Assembly: GCA_039090855.1 (NCBI GenBank) | Contig: CM077027.1 | Span: forward strand, 103,582,424-103,646,423 | From: Macrothele yani | Lineage: Eukaryota > Arthropoda > Arachnida > Araneae > Macrothelidae | Direction: 5' to 3' | DNA: 64,000 bases | Shown: one piece after another, positions 45,441 to 57,300 of the stretch | Layout: every line of letters begins with the position of its first letter | Position numbering within the stretch: position 1 is the stretch's first letter | Position numbers and translations under genes: made by a program | The notes under the pieces: model-generated | Databases searched by the model: none | What the model saw: the letters and a program-made list of their open reading frames with translations, nothing else | What the model was told of the DNA's origin: nothing

Positions 45441-46778
45441 AAAGCCATGGCATTAGACAGAAGAATTCCCTCCGTTGGTGACATCACTTTCATTTTACGC
45501 GGCCTGACCGTGGTCAACGAGGTAAAAGAAGGCCTGTGCAGCTAGGGCGGGGAGAGCTGCTACGTCACGACAACCGTTTCGATTGTCCGTGTATCGTTCC
45601 GCTTCGTTTACATACAACTTGATCACACAAAACGTGAAAGAAAGTAGTTCTCGAAAATATACGGTTTTGTTTATTCACTATTTTCATTAAAATAAAATTT
45701 ATTGTAATGGAAATAATTACAGCCATTTATTTCATTATGGAAAGTAACAATACATTTGTTTTCATATCACAGATTTATCCATCGTAATTCCGATAAAGTA
45801 AATGAAATGCCCTTTTTACGAAATTAATGTGTCTAACAATCATTTTTTCTACTAGGAAGAACGAAGTACTTCAATGAACTGTTCAAATGGATCTAAATTT
45901 TGTTTTTTACAAAAGCGTCGAAACAAATATTCCATTAGGCTGATCGCAAAGTTAGTGCTTCTTGTGAAAGAAAAGTTTAAAAAATTTAAGTGTCGGTAAT
46001 TGAACTGTGCAGTGGAAATTCAAAATTTTTTTTTTTTTTTTTGGTTAATGAAACCATGCCTTTTTGGAACAAAGATCAGAACATTTTAAATTCCAGAAAG
46101 TTTGTTTCGATCATACGCCAAGAAAACGCAAGTCATTCAAATTTTCAGAAACGTGTTAAACTTGAAAAAAAGTTACTTTAAAGAGATGCAGTTTAATTAC
46201 TTACATTTTGATAAAAAGTATTCGTCTGCTTGAATTAATTAGGTATATATACTTTTTAATTTCACGTGATTATGCGCTTCGTAATGTGTGTATCACTTTA
46301 GTTTACGTGTTTGGTTCTAGTTAGAATTAAGCGAGATTCTTTGAATTTTTTGACACAAAAGTAATCATGTAAACTTTGTAAAAATGTACGGCTTTAGCGA
46401 CATTATCAACTTCATCTGTTAACTTAAAGATTCTATGCTTACATTTGTTTTCCTGTTGAGCCGTGAGCAAAACTGTTAACGTAGACAAGTAATAATCTTC
46501 CGAAAAGTCGCAGTGCTCTGTGTAACAAAGGTAGGTGCTGCTGACGTCACAAAAAGCTGTCCTGGCCTTCAGAATCTTGTTAGCCACGGCCTGACATTTC
46601 AGTGTCATCTTGACGACATACATGACAGCGTTGGAAACCAATCGAAAGCCTTGGTTTTCTCGTGTCGTCACTAAAAGAGGGAAATCATCCGATGGCTCCG
46701 ACTCATCTCTGTCACATCTCGTTGTTTACTAAAGGCGTTTGTGTGTTTATATCAGTTACATTCATTTTTTTATACCTA
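45441..46778. other. Unassigned DNA
   Basis: Nothing is recognised in about 1.3 kb. A minus-strand open frame at 46327-46671 (114 codons) with several cysteines has no family I can name and may be chance. Confidence 0.4.
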
Positions 46779-46795
46779 TAACCAGTAAGATTTAT

Positions 46796-47412
46796 GTAAA
46801 TGGACGATGTCATCGCTCTTTCCACGTTATTTTTTAAACAACGTATAGAGACTGAAAAATTGTATTCCGGCACCGCTGGGATCGAACCCCAGAACTCTCG
46901 ATAACTAGTCGAGTGCGTTCGAATTTACTCTACGGCGCCAACAATTCTCAGCGCCATGCGTGGTTTATCAGTCAGCATCTGACAACACGAATAGGTATTG
47001 ATGGTCTCGGCAACTGAGATGTCGTCATCTGGTGACATTTAACGCAACAGCTATTTAATTGTAGCTGATAAATTCAAAGGGCGATAGAGGGTTCGACCAT
47101 TTCTATCGCCCTTTGAATTTATCAGCTACAATTAAATAGCTGTTGCGTTAAATGTCACCAGATGACGACATCTCAGTTGCTGAGACCATCAATACCTATT
47201 CGTGTTGTCAGATGCTGACTGATAAACCACGCATGGCGCTGAGAATTGTTAGCGTAAATTCGAACGCACTCGACTAGTTATCGAGAGTTCTGGGGTTCGA
47301 TCCCAGCGGTGCCGGAATACAATTTTTCAGTCGCTATGCGTTGTTTAAAAAATAACGTGGAAAGAGCGATGACATCGTCCATTTACATTGTCTCCACGTA
47401 TTTGATATATAT
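46796..47412. repeat. Palindromic tRNA-Thr-derived retroposon, 17 bp target duplication
   Basis: Two arms of about 290 bp are reverse complements around a loop near 47085-47105. Each arm contains a tRNA-like unit: minus strand 46869-46939 with acceptor GGCGCCG/CGGTGCC, anticodon stem CTCGA/TCGAG, loop CTAGTTA and B box GGTTCGATCC; and a damaged plus-strand copy at about 47251-47313. The acceptor and the AGT in the loop resemble tRNA-Thr. TAACCAGTAAGATTTAT at 46779-46795 and 47413-47429 is an exact flank duplication. Confidence 0.8.
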
Positions 47413-47520
47413 TAACCAGTAAGATTTATTATTTTTTGTTTTTATAAATAGTATGTATATATTGTAAAGTATTTCAGAAAATAATATAGCCTAATTTAAT
47501 AAGCTAAACAGATTTTTAAA

Positions 47521-47890
47521 ATGGTTATATCTTGCGTAGCATACGGATGTACCAACAAACAAACAACTGGCCGCCGCCCCGGTGGCGCAGTGATCTAAGT
47601 GATGGCCTCTGATCATTCGTCCGAACGGAGTCCGGGTTCGAATCCCGTGAGGCATGGATGTTGTGTTTGTCTTACGGCACTGGCTCTCTCACTTCCCGGG
47701 AACCAGTGACCCCAAATTAGGGACGGGCGACTGCTTATAGCCCATTGAGTTGCTCACGGTGGTCGTTAAACCTGCAATTAAAAAAAAACTGGCCAGCAGA
47801 CACTTTCATTTCATAGGTTTCCCCATAATAATTGTGATACTTTGGGGAAGTGGGTAAATGCTATAAGACGTACTAACTGGAAGCGAAGCT
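47521..47890 (+). pseudogene. THAP-domain exon, broken by SINE insertions
   Basis: The frame MVISCVAYGCTNKQTTG (47521-47571) continues after the first SINE as QQTLSFHRFPHN, LGKWVNAIRRTNW (to about 47890). Cys-x4-Cys, SFHRFP and KWVNAIRR.NW are the signature of the THAP zinc-finger, a DNA-binding domain of THAP proteins and P-element-type transposases. SINE-A copies at 47573-47788 and 47894-48115 interrupt it, and a stop follows at KRS. A first exon of a host THAP gene or of a P-like element are both possible. Confidence 0.6.
47573..47788 (+). repeat. SINE-A, full length, in the THAP exon
   Basis: Complete plus-strand SINE with poly(A). AACTGGCC lies on both sides (47565-47572 and about 47788-47795), a target duplication of 7-8 bp. 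Confidence 0.9.
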
Positions 47891-47893
47891 AAG

Positions 47894-48115
47894 GCCGCCC
47901 CGGTGGCGCAGTGGTCTAAGGCGCTGGGCTCTGATCATTCGTCTGTAAAGGGTCCGGGTTCGAATCCCGGTCAGGCATGGATGTTGTGTTTGTCTTACGG
48001 CACTGGCTCTCTCCCTTCTTTGGAACCAGTGACCCTAAATTAGGGACGGGCGACTGCTTATAGCCCATTGAGTTGCTCACGTTGGTCGTTAAACCTCCAA
48101 TCAAAAAAAAAAAAA
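47894..48115 (+). repeat. SINE-A, full length, with 10 bp target duplication
   Basis: Complete plus-strand SINE. CGAAGCTAAG flanks it at 47884-47893 and directly after the poly(A) tail at about 48117. Confidence 0.92.
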
Positions 48116-49470
48116 ACGAAGCTAAGCCAAGCCAAAATCTGACGATTGCCAGGTGTCACACACCTTTGCGGCCTCACTATACCGATATCCCCTATCTGGA
48201 AATAGAAAGAGAAATGCGACGGCCAAGTTGTCCCCAACAGACAAACAAAAGTGTGAGACAAAAGGAAGCAATCATATTTTCATTCGGATTTAAGCGTTAG
48301 TCACAGTAATGTTGCCGTGACTTGCAGTTTCAATCTAGGCTTCTCACCTCCTTTTCTAATCTTTCTCTGGAAATAATAGAGGCGTTTTAGTATTTTAAGT
48401 GCAAGACAGTAAGCTAGTAACTTTTTCACTTATTTAATATATAAATATTAAGTTGAGGGACTTAGTTTTTACCGGACCCTTGTGTCATTCACCAGACTAT
48501 GTATGGCTCTAAAGTGAAGGTTTCTGGTTAAACCTACACATGGTTTGCTAACTCGTGTTTCTTTTTCCAGAATTTTCATCCTCGAGATTTGTAATTGTCT
48601 AAACTGTAAATTATATGAAGAGGGAATTTCCATCTATCATATTTAATTTTACTTTGCTTTTCTCCCCTTGAGTAGCTATTACGAATTCATAATACTGCGG
48701 GGAAAATTTCCAAAATTAAAAGTTTTGTTCTCGGCAACTTCTCTTAAGAATAAACAAATCGCCACGTTAAAATTATTTCTGAAATTACTTAGAGTGTGAA
48801 ATACGAATTTCATGCAACTGGATCACGCAGTTTGAAAGCAACTGCAGCCGAAATATATTTTACACGTAGGACAAGCGAAGTTTCCCTTCAGTTATTTCAT
48901 ATCCCCCAAAATTAGGATAATGATGTTTTCTTTAATCGTAAGTTAAAAGGCGCAATGTCTAATTTCTATCTCGTTGAAAAAAAATTAGTACGCAGTATTA
49001 AAACAACGTAAAATTTCTTCTTTCGCGCAGGTAAAAGAGCTTAATTAACGTTGTTTCCATAGGACACATGCCGTTTTGCCGTACAAGCTCTGTGATCAAA
49101 ATGTCGCCAGCTGCTGCCACTCATTTACACAAGAACTTCCAGTCTGTGTATCTAAAGGTCTTTGCTCTCTAATGTCATAGTCTTGTGTTTTCTAGACCAC
49201 CTTACCTCATCCCTCTAGTCCGGGCTCAGCTCGAACAACTATAGTCACAGGTTCTTTTCTTTAAAATATTACTAGGCAAGCCTGTTGCTTCTGTTACTTC
49301 TGCAAGAAATGTGTATTTGGAGTAATTGCGGTGAAGTCTTCACATTATATGCATTTGTTATATGTATGTTTATGTATTAGCTCCATTAGTTTTTGAGGTA
49401 GGAATACGTTCTCTGGACGTATTCACAATGCTGGCCACCGTCCGAAATTAAATAAAGGTTAAGAAAACAA
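48116..49470. other. Unassigned DNA
   Basis: About 1.35 kb without a recognisable gene. If the THAP exon at 47521 is real, part of this could be intron or remaining gene sequence, but I see no second exon. Confidence 0.45.
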
Positions 49471-49474
49471 AAGA

Positions 49475-49675
49475 TAATGGGCGAGTGGGAAAGGCGAGGG
49501 CATCTGATTAACCATCCGAGGCGGTCAGTGGTTCGAGTACCAGACGAAGATAAATAGTGTGTTTGTCCTATGGCGTTGGTTTTAAGTCCCTTCGATGAAA
49601 CCAGTGGCCCGAAATTAGAGACTGTCGACTCCATATAGCTCTAGATGTTCGCTGTGATTGTTATATCACGAAACA
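49475..49675 (+). repeat. SINE-A-related copy, old subfamily
   Basis: A tRNA-like head with B box GTGGTTCGAGTACC, then GTGTGTTTGTCCTATGGC, AACCAGTGGCCCGAAATTAG and GACTGTCGACTCCATATAGC, which follows the SINE-A body with about 25-30% difference. The 3' end reads TTATATCACGAAAC. Confidence 0.7.
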
Positions 49676-50369
49676 AAAAACCTTAAAATAGAGTCGATAT
49701 TTTTTTCTTTTTTAGGGGGTGGATTGAGGGAGAAATTAGAATATTTTCTATATACTGTAGATGCCTTTTTAAGACATTTTACCCGTGAGACGGGGGTCTC
49801 TATAAACTTTACGCTAAGTCACTTCCTTGTACCATACAGCTGAAGATTATATGATACTGAAAAATAGCACACAATCACCTAAAATTTAAATGAACCTGCG
49901 TAATAGTTTATCTTGAAGTCACGAAGACTCGACTTAGTATTCCAATAGAGCTTAACCGCAAGTTCTAACATCTGTTTAAGCTATTGCGTGGAATCTCTCT
50001 GTATATGTATATAGATTATTTTAAGAAGGAAAAGAAAAAGGAGGTAAGTATCGTGTAAAACCAGTAGCGGCTCGTGATAAGCTTGGATGGAGTGGGGGAT
50101 TCTATTTAGATTCATAAGCAAAATTATAGTAAGTCTGAAGCCAGCCTTTTTCTTCTTTAATAGTGAAGTGTTTCAGTAGTTTAACAGAATCAGGGTGTTG
50201 AACAAACGAAATCGTGCCATATAAAGTTCAAGGTATTAAAAAAATACCCGTACTGCTTTATTCCATAAACTTACCATTTTCTTTTACTTCCCCTTTCACA
50301 AAAACACAATTTATTTTTTGAACCTATTTCTAACTAACAGAAGGGGCGCATCAGGGATTTCTTTATAGG
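49676..50369. other. Unassigned DNA
   Basis: No gene or repeat is recognised. Confidence 0.5.
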
Positions 50370-50465
50370 GGTAGCCCAAAATGTTGAAGATGCAAATAAA
50401 AATACCCGGAGAAAACATCTAAAATATTGGGAAGAGACAAAAATGTCCCCGCCGTATTAAAGTGC
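50370..50465 (-). repeat. Interspersed repeat R1, partial copy 3
   Basis: AAATAAAAATACCCGGAGAAAA and TGTCCCCGCCGTATTAAAG correspond to AATAAAAATACCCAGAGAAA and ATCCCCGCGATATTGAAG of the R1 copy at 56625-57300, in the same orientation. Confidence 0.6.
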
Positions 50466-50631
50466 CTTCCCCAAGTTTCGTACTAGACGGTACAGTCACA
50501 TTATTGTGACCACCAGCTAATATCCAGAGCAACCGCAGGGTGCATCGCGGACAGTAGCTAGACGGGCTGGGAGTGACTCAATAAGGTGCTATGCCGACTG
50601 CAGTGCATCTCTACGCTGACTGCAGTGCATC

Positions 50632-50974
50632 TCATAACTGTTGGAGGGTGCGTGTTGGAGGATCCATAGAACGAACAACACTATCGAGGTGGTCCCACAG
50701 ATGCTCAATTGGGTTTAAGTCTGGGGAATTAGGGGGCCAGGAAAGTGCTTTGAAGTCTTCATCGTGCTCTTCCAACCACTCTCGGACATTTCTAGCTGTG
50801 AGACACGTTGCATTGTCGTGCTGGAAGATCCCATCCGCCCCAGGAAAGACAATCAGCGTGTATGGCTGTACCTGGTCTGCAAGGATGGATTCATTACGAA
50901 TTGAGTCCATAGTCCATAGTGCCTTCCACAGGTATGAGTGGACCCAGAGAATACCAAGAAAACATTCTCTAGAC
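50632..50974 (-). pseudogene. Tc1-E transposase, C-terminal part
   Basis: On the minus strand this has FQHDNATCLTARNV and NSPDLNPIEHLWD. By my count 36 residues separate the aspartate from the glutamate, which places it among DD36E Tc1 relatives. The N-terminal part lies beyond the hAT insertion at 54340-54920. Confidence 0.85.
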
Positions 50975-51372
50975 CAGCGGTTGCCAACCGGTGGTCCGCA
51001 GAAAAATTTGGACATTATTACATTATTTGCGTTTTTTATGTTTTATTAATAATAAAACAAAAATAATATTCTAAGAAATCCTTATATTCTGAAATCTGAA
51101 TGACTTTATATTGCACTAAATTCACGAAATGTACTAGACTCTAGTACAGGGCTCGTGAAATACGGCACGCGAGAGCTTCATTTCGTTCAGTTTCCAACAG
51201 TCACCCCACTCCCCGAATACCGATTCTCATTCGATTGTTTTATTTTATTTGTGTTTTGTATATAACTGTGTATTTTCTTTAACTGTTATATTTAATGGCA
51301 TTAAATAGTTTGACTTTAATAACTATCATTTCTTGTTTGGTTTCAGATTCGAATGCAATAAACCCATAATGA

Positions 51373-54020
51373 GTGAAAAAAAAGCAAAGGAATATTTTGC
51401 ATTTCTTTAGTAATACAAAAGATAATGTAACTAATGATAATAGTAACAATAGTAATATGTGTACTTCACTTAACCGTGAGCTGATCAATGATTCAGAGCC
51501 TCCAGAGTCCTCGTCAGGCACCATTAGGAAGAACATTCGAACTGGAGGCGGAGAGAAGAAAAAACTCAAAGTATCAAGAAAATATGATTCGAACAACTTG
51601 AAATTTGGATTTATTCAAGAACCTCGTAGTAAGCTGCATCCACGGCCGCTTTGTGTTGTGTGTTCTGAGAGTTTATCCAATGATGCCATGAAACCTTCGA
51701 AATTCGAAAGACATTTGCAATCAAAACACCCGGATTTAGTTAAGAAACCACTTGAATATGTTTAAAGAATGCGCGAAAATATGCAAAAGCAAGTAATTGC
51801 TTTAACAAAAATGACTGTTGAAGATAAGTATTTATTAAAGGCTTCTTATCTAATAGCACTTCAGATCGCGAAAAATAAAAAGCCGTATACGATTTATAAT
51901 GAATAAAATTCTCCGGCTGGACGTGTAGTGCAGGAAAGCTTACGTTAAGTCCCGTTAGGGTTATTGAAAGCTTACTTGACGTAGCTAAAGTGTGCTTAAT
52001 CTTCAAAGTGCTAAAGTTTGTTTAGGTAAGATACGCACGTGCAATAAATTCCAAGAATATGGAATTTATTTTTACTCAGCGTTCCTCATTATCTTGAATA
52101 TCAGTAATATAACTTCGGTTTTAGTACATTAGTACCTTGAAGGCTCCTTATTAGAGCGGTAAACACAATATACCCTGAACTTAACGGAAACACTCAATGA
52201 AATAGACTTAACAGCCAGACAGAGGTCTGACAATAAAATGAACTAAGAAAACGTACTCACTTTTAACCTTTTATTGGGGAGCTCTTGGTATTACTCAAAT
52301 ACACACTCCAAAATAACACAACTACTGATAGCCCGAACTTTCGTACTATCGTAATATCGTAGAAACGTATAGGTAAATCGCATATCAATAATCAGGAAGA
52401 ACCTATCACATATAAAACGAACCTCTTTGGTATACTTGAGCGCGCCTATATATACTGCATACCAATATATACTGCATGACTAGTATATATTGGTATGCCT
52501 ATATATACTGCATGACTTACACTCGTTGCCACATATAATTCAGCGGGAGAAACAACATCTCGTTAAGTGAGAAGATAATTTGCATAGGAAAATAAAATAA
52601 CAAGAGATAGTAAAATAAAAAAAGAAACTGAATCTAGAGTATACGTTACAGATTGGAGAAAAATTAATTAAGCCTTGCATGCTACAAGCCTGTGAAGAGG
52701 TTTTAGGAAAGCAGGCTTGCCAGAAACTGAAAGTAATTACTATGTCCGCTAACACTGTCAAGCGCAGAATTGAAAACATGGCTGAAGATATTGAAAATCA
52801 AGTTATAAAAATGGTGAAATATTCACCATTTTATTCAATTCAACTTGACGAATCAACGGACGTAAGTAACAAGGCACTTCTCCTTTATTTTGTGAGGGAT
52901 GAGTGTGAAGGAGAGTTACAGGAAGAACTACTTTGTTCGCTCAACTTTCCGGGTAGAACAACTAGCGCTGAGATTTTTAAAGCACTTAATAGTTATTTCC
53001 TGGAACACGGAATTGAATGGGAAAAAAATGTATTGGGATATGTACAGACGGTGCCGCAAACATGACTGGACATCTTTCAGGAATTGTTGCAAAGGTGAAA
53101 AATGTTGGTCACCCAGACTTTTTGTTTATACACTGCATTATACATCGTGAGCAACTTGCGGCGAAAAATATGTGCCCAGAACTACACGAAGTATTATGAG
53201 ATATTATTAAAATTATAAATGAAATTCGACACAAAGCGATCGATTCTCGTATATTTGAGGCACTTTGTGATGAAATGGGTTCCCAGTATACTCACCTTCT
53301 TCTTCACGCTGGGTGAGATGGCTGTCGAGGGACGAAATACTAACCCGACTGTTCGCCCTGCGCGAAGAAGTCAAATTATTTTTCCAGCAGCAAAATAATT
53401 CGAAATTTCAAGAACTCTTTTCCGACGATGAGTGGGTAGCCAAGCTTGCATACCTGGCAGATATTTTTTCGCTGTTAAATGAACTAAACATATCCTTGCA
53501 AGGACAACTTAAGGACGTGTTCACACTACGAGGTAAAATGGATGCTTTTCAAAAGAAAATATTACTGTGGCAAACGCGGTTGGCTGAAGAAGATCTGCAA
53601 ATGTTTTCAAATTTTGATGAATATATGAGAGAGAAGGATGTCAACCGGCAGGTGGTAACCATTGTTCAATAGCACTTACAATCCCTCACAGAATCTTTTG
53701 GTCGTTATTACCAAAAGAAAGCCTCATCGATCTATCATCCGACGACAGTCTCAAAGCTAAATTGCAACCATCCTTATCAAGACCTCATTTTTAGCTCTCC
53801 ATAAAAAGTGAATACCCATTGCTGAGTGAAAAAGCAATGAAAATTTTGATTCAATTTTCACCAACATATTTGTGCGAAAATACATTTTCATCTGTCACAG
53901 CAATTAAAACTCGGTACCGGTCTCGGTGAAATAAATACGTCTCTCCGTCTTGCAGTAACGCCATTGAGCCAAAAATCCATGAACTTATTTCAAACAAGCT
54001 GGAACAAATATCACACTAAA
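51373..54020 (+). pseudogene. hAT transposase with BED zinc finger, decayed
   Basis: The N-terminus has KYDSNNLKFGF, LCVVCSESLSNDAM, PSKFERHLQSKHPDL: a BED-type zinc finger with its C-x2-C and H-x-H-like spacing. Then LLKASYLIALQIAKNKKPYTI, an interruption, and MLQACEEVLGKQACQKL, SIQLDESTDVSNKALLL (catalytic region), CTDGAANMTGHLSG, FIHCIIHREQLAAK, GVRWLSRDEILTRLFAL, and a dimerisation-like C-terminus CENTFSSVTAIKTRYRSR. Stops and frameshifts are numerous. It resembles ZBED5-type domesticated transposases, but its decay argues against a host gene. Confidence 0.88.
51910..52655. mobile_element. Unidentified insertion inside the hAT transposase
   Basis: The hAT frame stops at KKPYTIYNE near 51905 and resumes at LIKPCMLQACEE near 52665, while relatives are continuous there. 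The intervening 0.74 kb has no coding capacity. It contains a palindrome near 52440-52510 built from ATATATACTGCAT and TATATTGGTATGC. No clear terminal repeats or target duplication; the family is unknown. Confidence 0.5.
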
Positions 54021-54339
54021 AATGTGTAATACTTAAATAAGCTTCAATTATTTTGTAATAATTAAATTAACTTTAATAATTTTGTTACAATTAAACAACC
54101 TTTAAAGATTTTGTTATTATTAAATACGCATTTAAAATTTTGTTATAATTAAATAAGCATTTATAATTTCGTTATATTAAATAGGTGCATTTCATATTAA
54201 TAAAATAGAAGCTCTCTGATCATTATTTTACAAATGTATTTATCTTTTTAAAAAAATTCATATTAGTGGTCCGTGGGACTTAAAATTATGAATTTAGTGG
54301 TCCGTGAGGTCCGAAAGGTTGGCGACCGCTGCCCTAGAC

Positions 54340-55000
54340 CATCACGCTGCCCCAACCAGCTTGTGTTCTTCCAGCAATGGTTGAAGAGTATTTGTTCTCC
54401 GATGTTTCTCGCCTTATACGTCAACGTCCATCCGTTCGATGAAGCAGAAAATGTGACTCATCGGAGAAGGCAATCATTTGCCAATCAGCGGAGGTCCAAT
54501 TCCAACACTGCAGTGCAAATGTAAGCCTTTTCTGCCAATGCACATTCGTTAGCATAAATGCAGTGACCATCCGTCTGCATCGGAGCCCCATACGCGGCTG
54601 AGTTCGCTGAACTGTCGTTTTAGACACTTCCGGTAGCCCCTGGTTCATTCGGCCAGTGAGTTGTTCCACTCTAGCGTGTCGATCGGCCCTCACGCAACTT
54701 CAACGTTCACCTCTCCCATCAATGACACGTGGTGCTCCGCAGTTTTTACGTCGCTTATTCGCAATGGTGCCATTTCTTCAATCACGCTACACTTTAACCA
54801 CAGCAGCACGCGAACAGTTCACAAACTGTGCTGTTTCAGAAGTACTGCTACCCTTGGCCCGAAAGCCGATAATCATTCCTTTTTGCAAATCTGATAAATC
54901 ACGCCTTTTATCCATAATAGCAACGAATGGTATGTTTTCGGAATGCCTACAGAACACCTTATATACCCTCCAGGCCAGCTCACGACACGTGCCTTCTTTC
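54340..55000 (-). pseudogene. Tc1-E transposase, N-terminal part
   Basis: On the minus strand, RDLSDLQKG and a helix-turn-helix region run from about 54910, then RVEQLTGRMNQGLPEVSKTT, TNVHWQKRLTFALQ and MIAFSDESHFLLHRTDGR with the first catalytic aspartate near 54450. It joins the C-terminal part at 50632-50974 across the hAT insertion. Confidence 0.8.
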
Positions 55001-55092
55001 TTTGGCTACGCACTGTTAACGTCAAAAATAACAGCCGGTCACAATAATGTGACTCAACTGTGTATATATGTCTTTAAAAACATATACAAATA

Positions 55093-55435
55093 TACAGGGT
55101 TTATCAAAATAAAAGAAACAGTAACTGTGACTGGAGTACAGGCAATGCACGATATACAAATCACATGGACGACGTCATCCCTGATGTGAGGTATATAAAG
55201 GGATGCAAGCGATGTCGGCTGTCTCGTGACAGTGCGGCAGTCAAACGTGAAACACCTGTTGGGGAGTAATTGTCGACAATGTCAGATCCCACTGATCTCA
55301 AAAATGGTATGATCATTGGTACGTATCTTGGAGAAGCTTCAGTAACTAGAACGGCAGAAATAGCATGTGTAACAGGATGAACTATATTAAACATTATGAC
55401 TACCTATCAAAAAGGACACGGTGTTGCCTTCAAAT
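55093..55435 (+). pseudogene. Tc1-like transposase 5' fragment (family Tc1-G)
   Basis: MSDPTDLKNGMIIGTYLGEA, then SVTRTAEIACVTG, a stop, and TILNIMTTYQKG match the helix-turn-helix start of a Tc1 transposase. The rest is missing after about 55435. Confidence 0.65.
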
Positions 55436-55669
55436 GTGCTGATTGTTGAAATCTTTCGAAGATGTCAGGTGGAAATAGGCGAACGTTGGCACCGATTCTA
55501 CAATGAAAACACAAGGCAAATCCACAAAGCTTTGATTACCAACATCAATGAAAAAAACGCAGTGGCGGATAATATTTTAAAAAAGCGAGCAACACAATTG
55601 TGTTTTATAAATACAAACTAATTGAAGTGGTCGTGAGCAGTGACAGGTCTGGCAAAGTCACATGTACAT

Positions 55670-55721
55670 TTATATACGTAGGGCTTTCAATAAGTTCTAA
55701 GCTTAACATACAAAGACAAAA

Positions 55722-55760
<39 letters not shown>

Positions 55761-56570
55761 ATGAAAAATTAAAAAAAGCACCATTATTTTTTCACATAAT
55801 CTCTCCTGACCTAGATATACTTGTCGTATTGACCTTAGAGTTGGCGAATCCCCTCTGTGGAAAGATTTTTCTCTTTCTCCTCAAACTAACACTTCGTTGC
55901 TTCCTTCAGTTCAGAATAATCCGAAAAGCGCCTACCCCATCTTTTTTCAAATGTTTGAAGAGGAAGAAGCCAGTAGGCACGCGATCAGGCGAGTACGGTG
56001 GGTGGGGAAGCAATTGGAAACCACATTCTGTCACAACTTGCATGTAACGGAAACACCGGTGGTGTGGATTGGAACACTGTCCTAGAAAATTGGAATACCA
56101 GGGCTCAGTTTTCCTTGATGGCTTTACGCAATTTTCTCAATAGCGCGGCATAATAGGCACCATTCATAGTCCTTTAGTGAGACAAGTAATCAATTAACAG
56201 CAACTCTTCTGAGTCCCAAAAAAACTGGTGGCCATAGTCTTCCCTGCAGATAGCTGGGTGTTGAGCTTTTTTGGTAGTGGTGATCCATGATTTTTACATT
56301 GCATGCTCTCTTGTTTAGTACCAGGGTCCCAATGGTGAAGTCATGCCTCATCACCAGTCATAATACAGGAATATAAGTCATTTGTATCGCGGTTAATGCG
56401 GTCAAGTTGAACCCGACTTGCTTTCAACACGATCATTCTTCATCTCAGGAGTCAAAATTCTAGGAGCTCATCTGACATAAGCCTTTGACATCCCAAAACT
56501 CTCATGCAAAATAAGTTCAAACACTGCCGGTACTTAACTTCAGTTCCTCATCAATCTGTACGACACTGAT
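55670..56570 (-). pseudogene. Mariner transposase remnant
   Basis: On the minus strand one can read PAICREDYGHQFFWDSEELL, LLIDYLSH, TMNGAYYAALLRKLRKAIKE and the proline-rich region before FETFEK, RRFSDYSELKEA, with frameshifts and stops. WDSEGVLLIDYLP and NGAYYA are typical of mariner transposases. An (AAAT)n tract at 55716-55762 lies at its 3' side. Confidence 0.7.
55716..55762. repeat. (AAAT)n microsatellite
   Basis: About eleven AAAT repeats in the 3' part of the mariner remnant. Confidence 0.95.
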
Positions 56571-56624
56571 TCACCGGTTTAACATCACCAGACCCAGTGA
56601 TGTATTCAAGCATCTTCTCGAGGG

Positions 56625-57300
56625 TGCTAAGGTCCCTCCCCTGAAAATCCATGAACGCCCCTGTAGGTTTTTGTGCGATCTCTCCCTATCAGAGCACATT
56701 TAAGGACCCCCAAATACTGTCTCGGGGGCTGGACAGTATTTTGGGGCCCCAGTATTAGTTGCACACCTAGGATTTCACTATGGGTGGGTGAATAAAAATA
56801 CCCAGAGAAAATATTCTCAAATATGATGAAGAAGCCATAAAAATATCCCCGCGATATTGAAGTTTGTATACCATGATTCATTTACGAATCAGTGTTAGCA
56901 AGGAAATGTAAAAATGTATGGTTGAAAAGTGGATACCAGTTTAGTTCTGCTCTAATCTCCCCCTCCCCTCCCAAGGGTTCAGCTTGTTGAAATTATATCG
57001 AAGTAGTGGGCAAAATAAATTACAGACATGTACGAAAAGACATCTGTAATGCTTTCGAAAGGTTTGAGGATGGACTGGGGGCGACTATACTTTTTGGGAA
57101 TCTCTTCCTAAAAAAACAGAAAGAGATAGAAATTATTTTTTTCACAAGGCAGTTTTTTTATTGTGTGCTATCTGAAAAAAAAACTAAATAACTCTGTCAA
57201 TTCTTCAAACATCCCGCATAATTCTTGGGCCCCTTGAAAATGCGGAGCCAGGGACTGTAGCTCCCCTAGCCCCCCTCTTAAATGGGCTCTGTCCCTTATA
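56625..57300 (-). repeat. Interspersed repeat R1, copy 2
   Basis: Reverse complement of 2700-3345 with landmarks GGTTCAGCTTGTTGAAATTAT near 56978, ACTGTCTCGGGGGCTGGACAG near 56717 and CTTGGGCCCCTTGAAA near 57224. No coding capacity. Copies in opposite orientation 53 kb apart show a dispersed repeat. Confidence 0.6.

Larger units (their letters stand above)
50975..54331 (+). mobile_element. hAT element (ZBED5/SCAND3-like), 8 bp target duplication
   Basis: Terminal repeats begin CAGCGGTTGCCAACC and end GGTTGGCGACCGCTG. The flanks are CTCTAGAC (50967-50974) and CCCTAGAC (54332-54339), an 8 bp duplication with one change, as expected for hAT. Length is 3357 bp, including about 0.74 kb of foreign sequence at about 51910-52655. 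Confidence 0.92.
50493..55062 (-). mobile_element. Tc1/mariner element, family Tc1-E, split by a hAT element
   Basis: Ends carry CAGTCACATTATTGTGACC (left, with TA before it) and GGTCACAATAATGTGACTCAACTG (right). The inner sequence is split at CTCTAGAC by a hAT element at 50975-54331; the two halves total about 1.2 kb. The left end has lost four bases relative to the right terminal repeat. Confidence 0.85.

Noticed and set aside
46327..46671. Minus-strand frame of 114 codons as a new gene
   Set aside because: No domain, promoter or homologous copy could be supported; length is compatible with chance.
46869..46939. Functional tRNA-Thr gene
   Set aside because: The D arm is degraded and the unit is part of a retroposed palindrome.
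51373..53672. Domesticated ZBED-type host gene
   Set aside because: The frame has multiple stops, shifts and an insertion, and complete hAT terminal repeats with an 8 bp duplication surround it.
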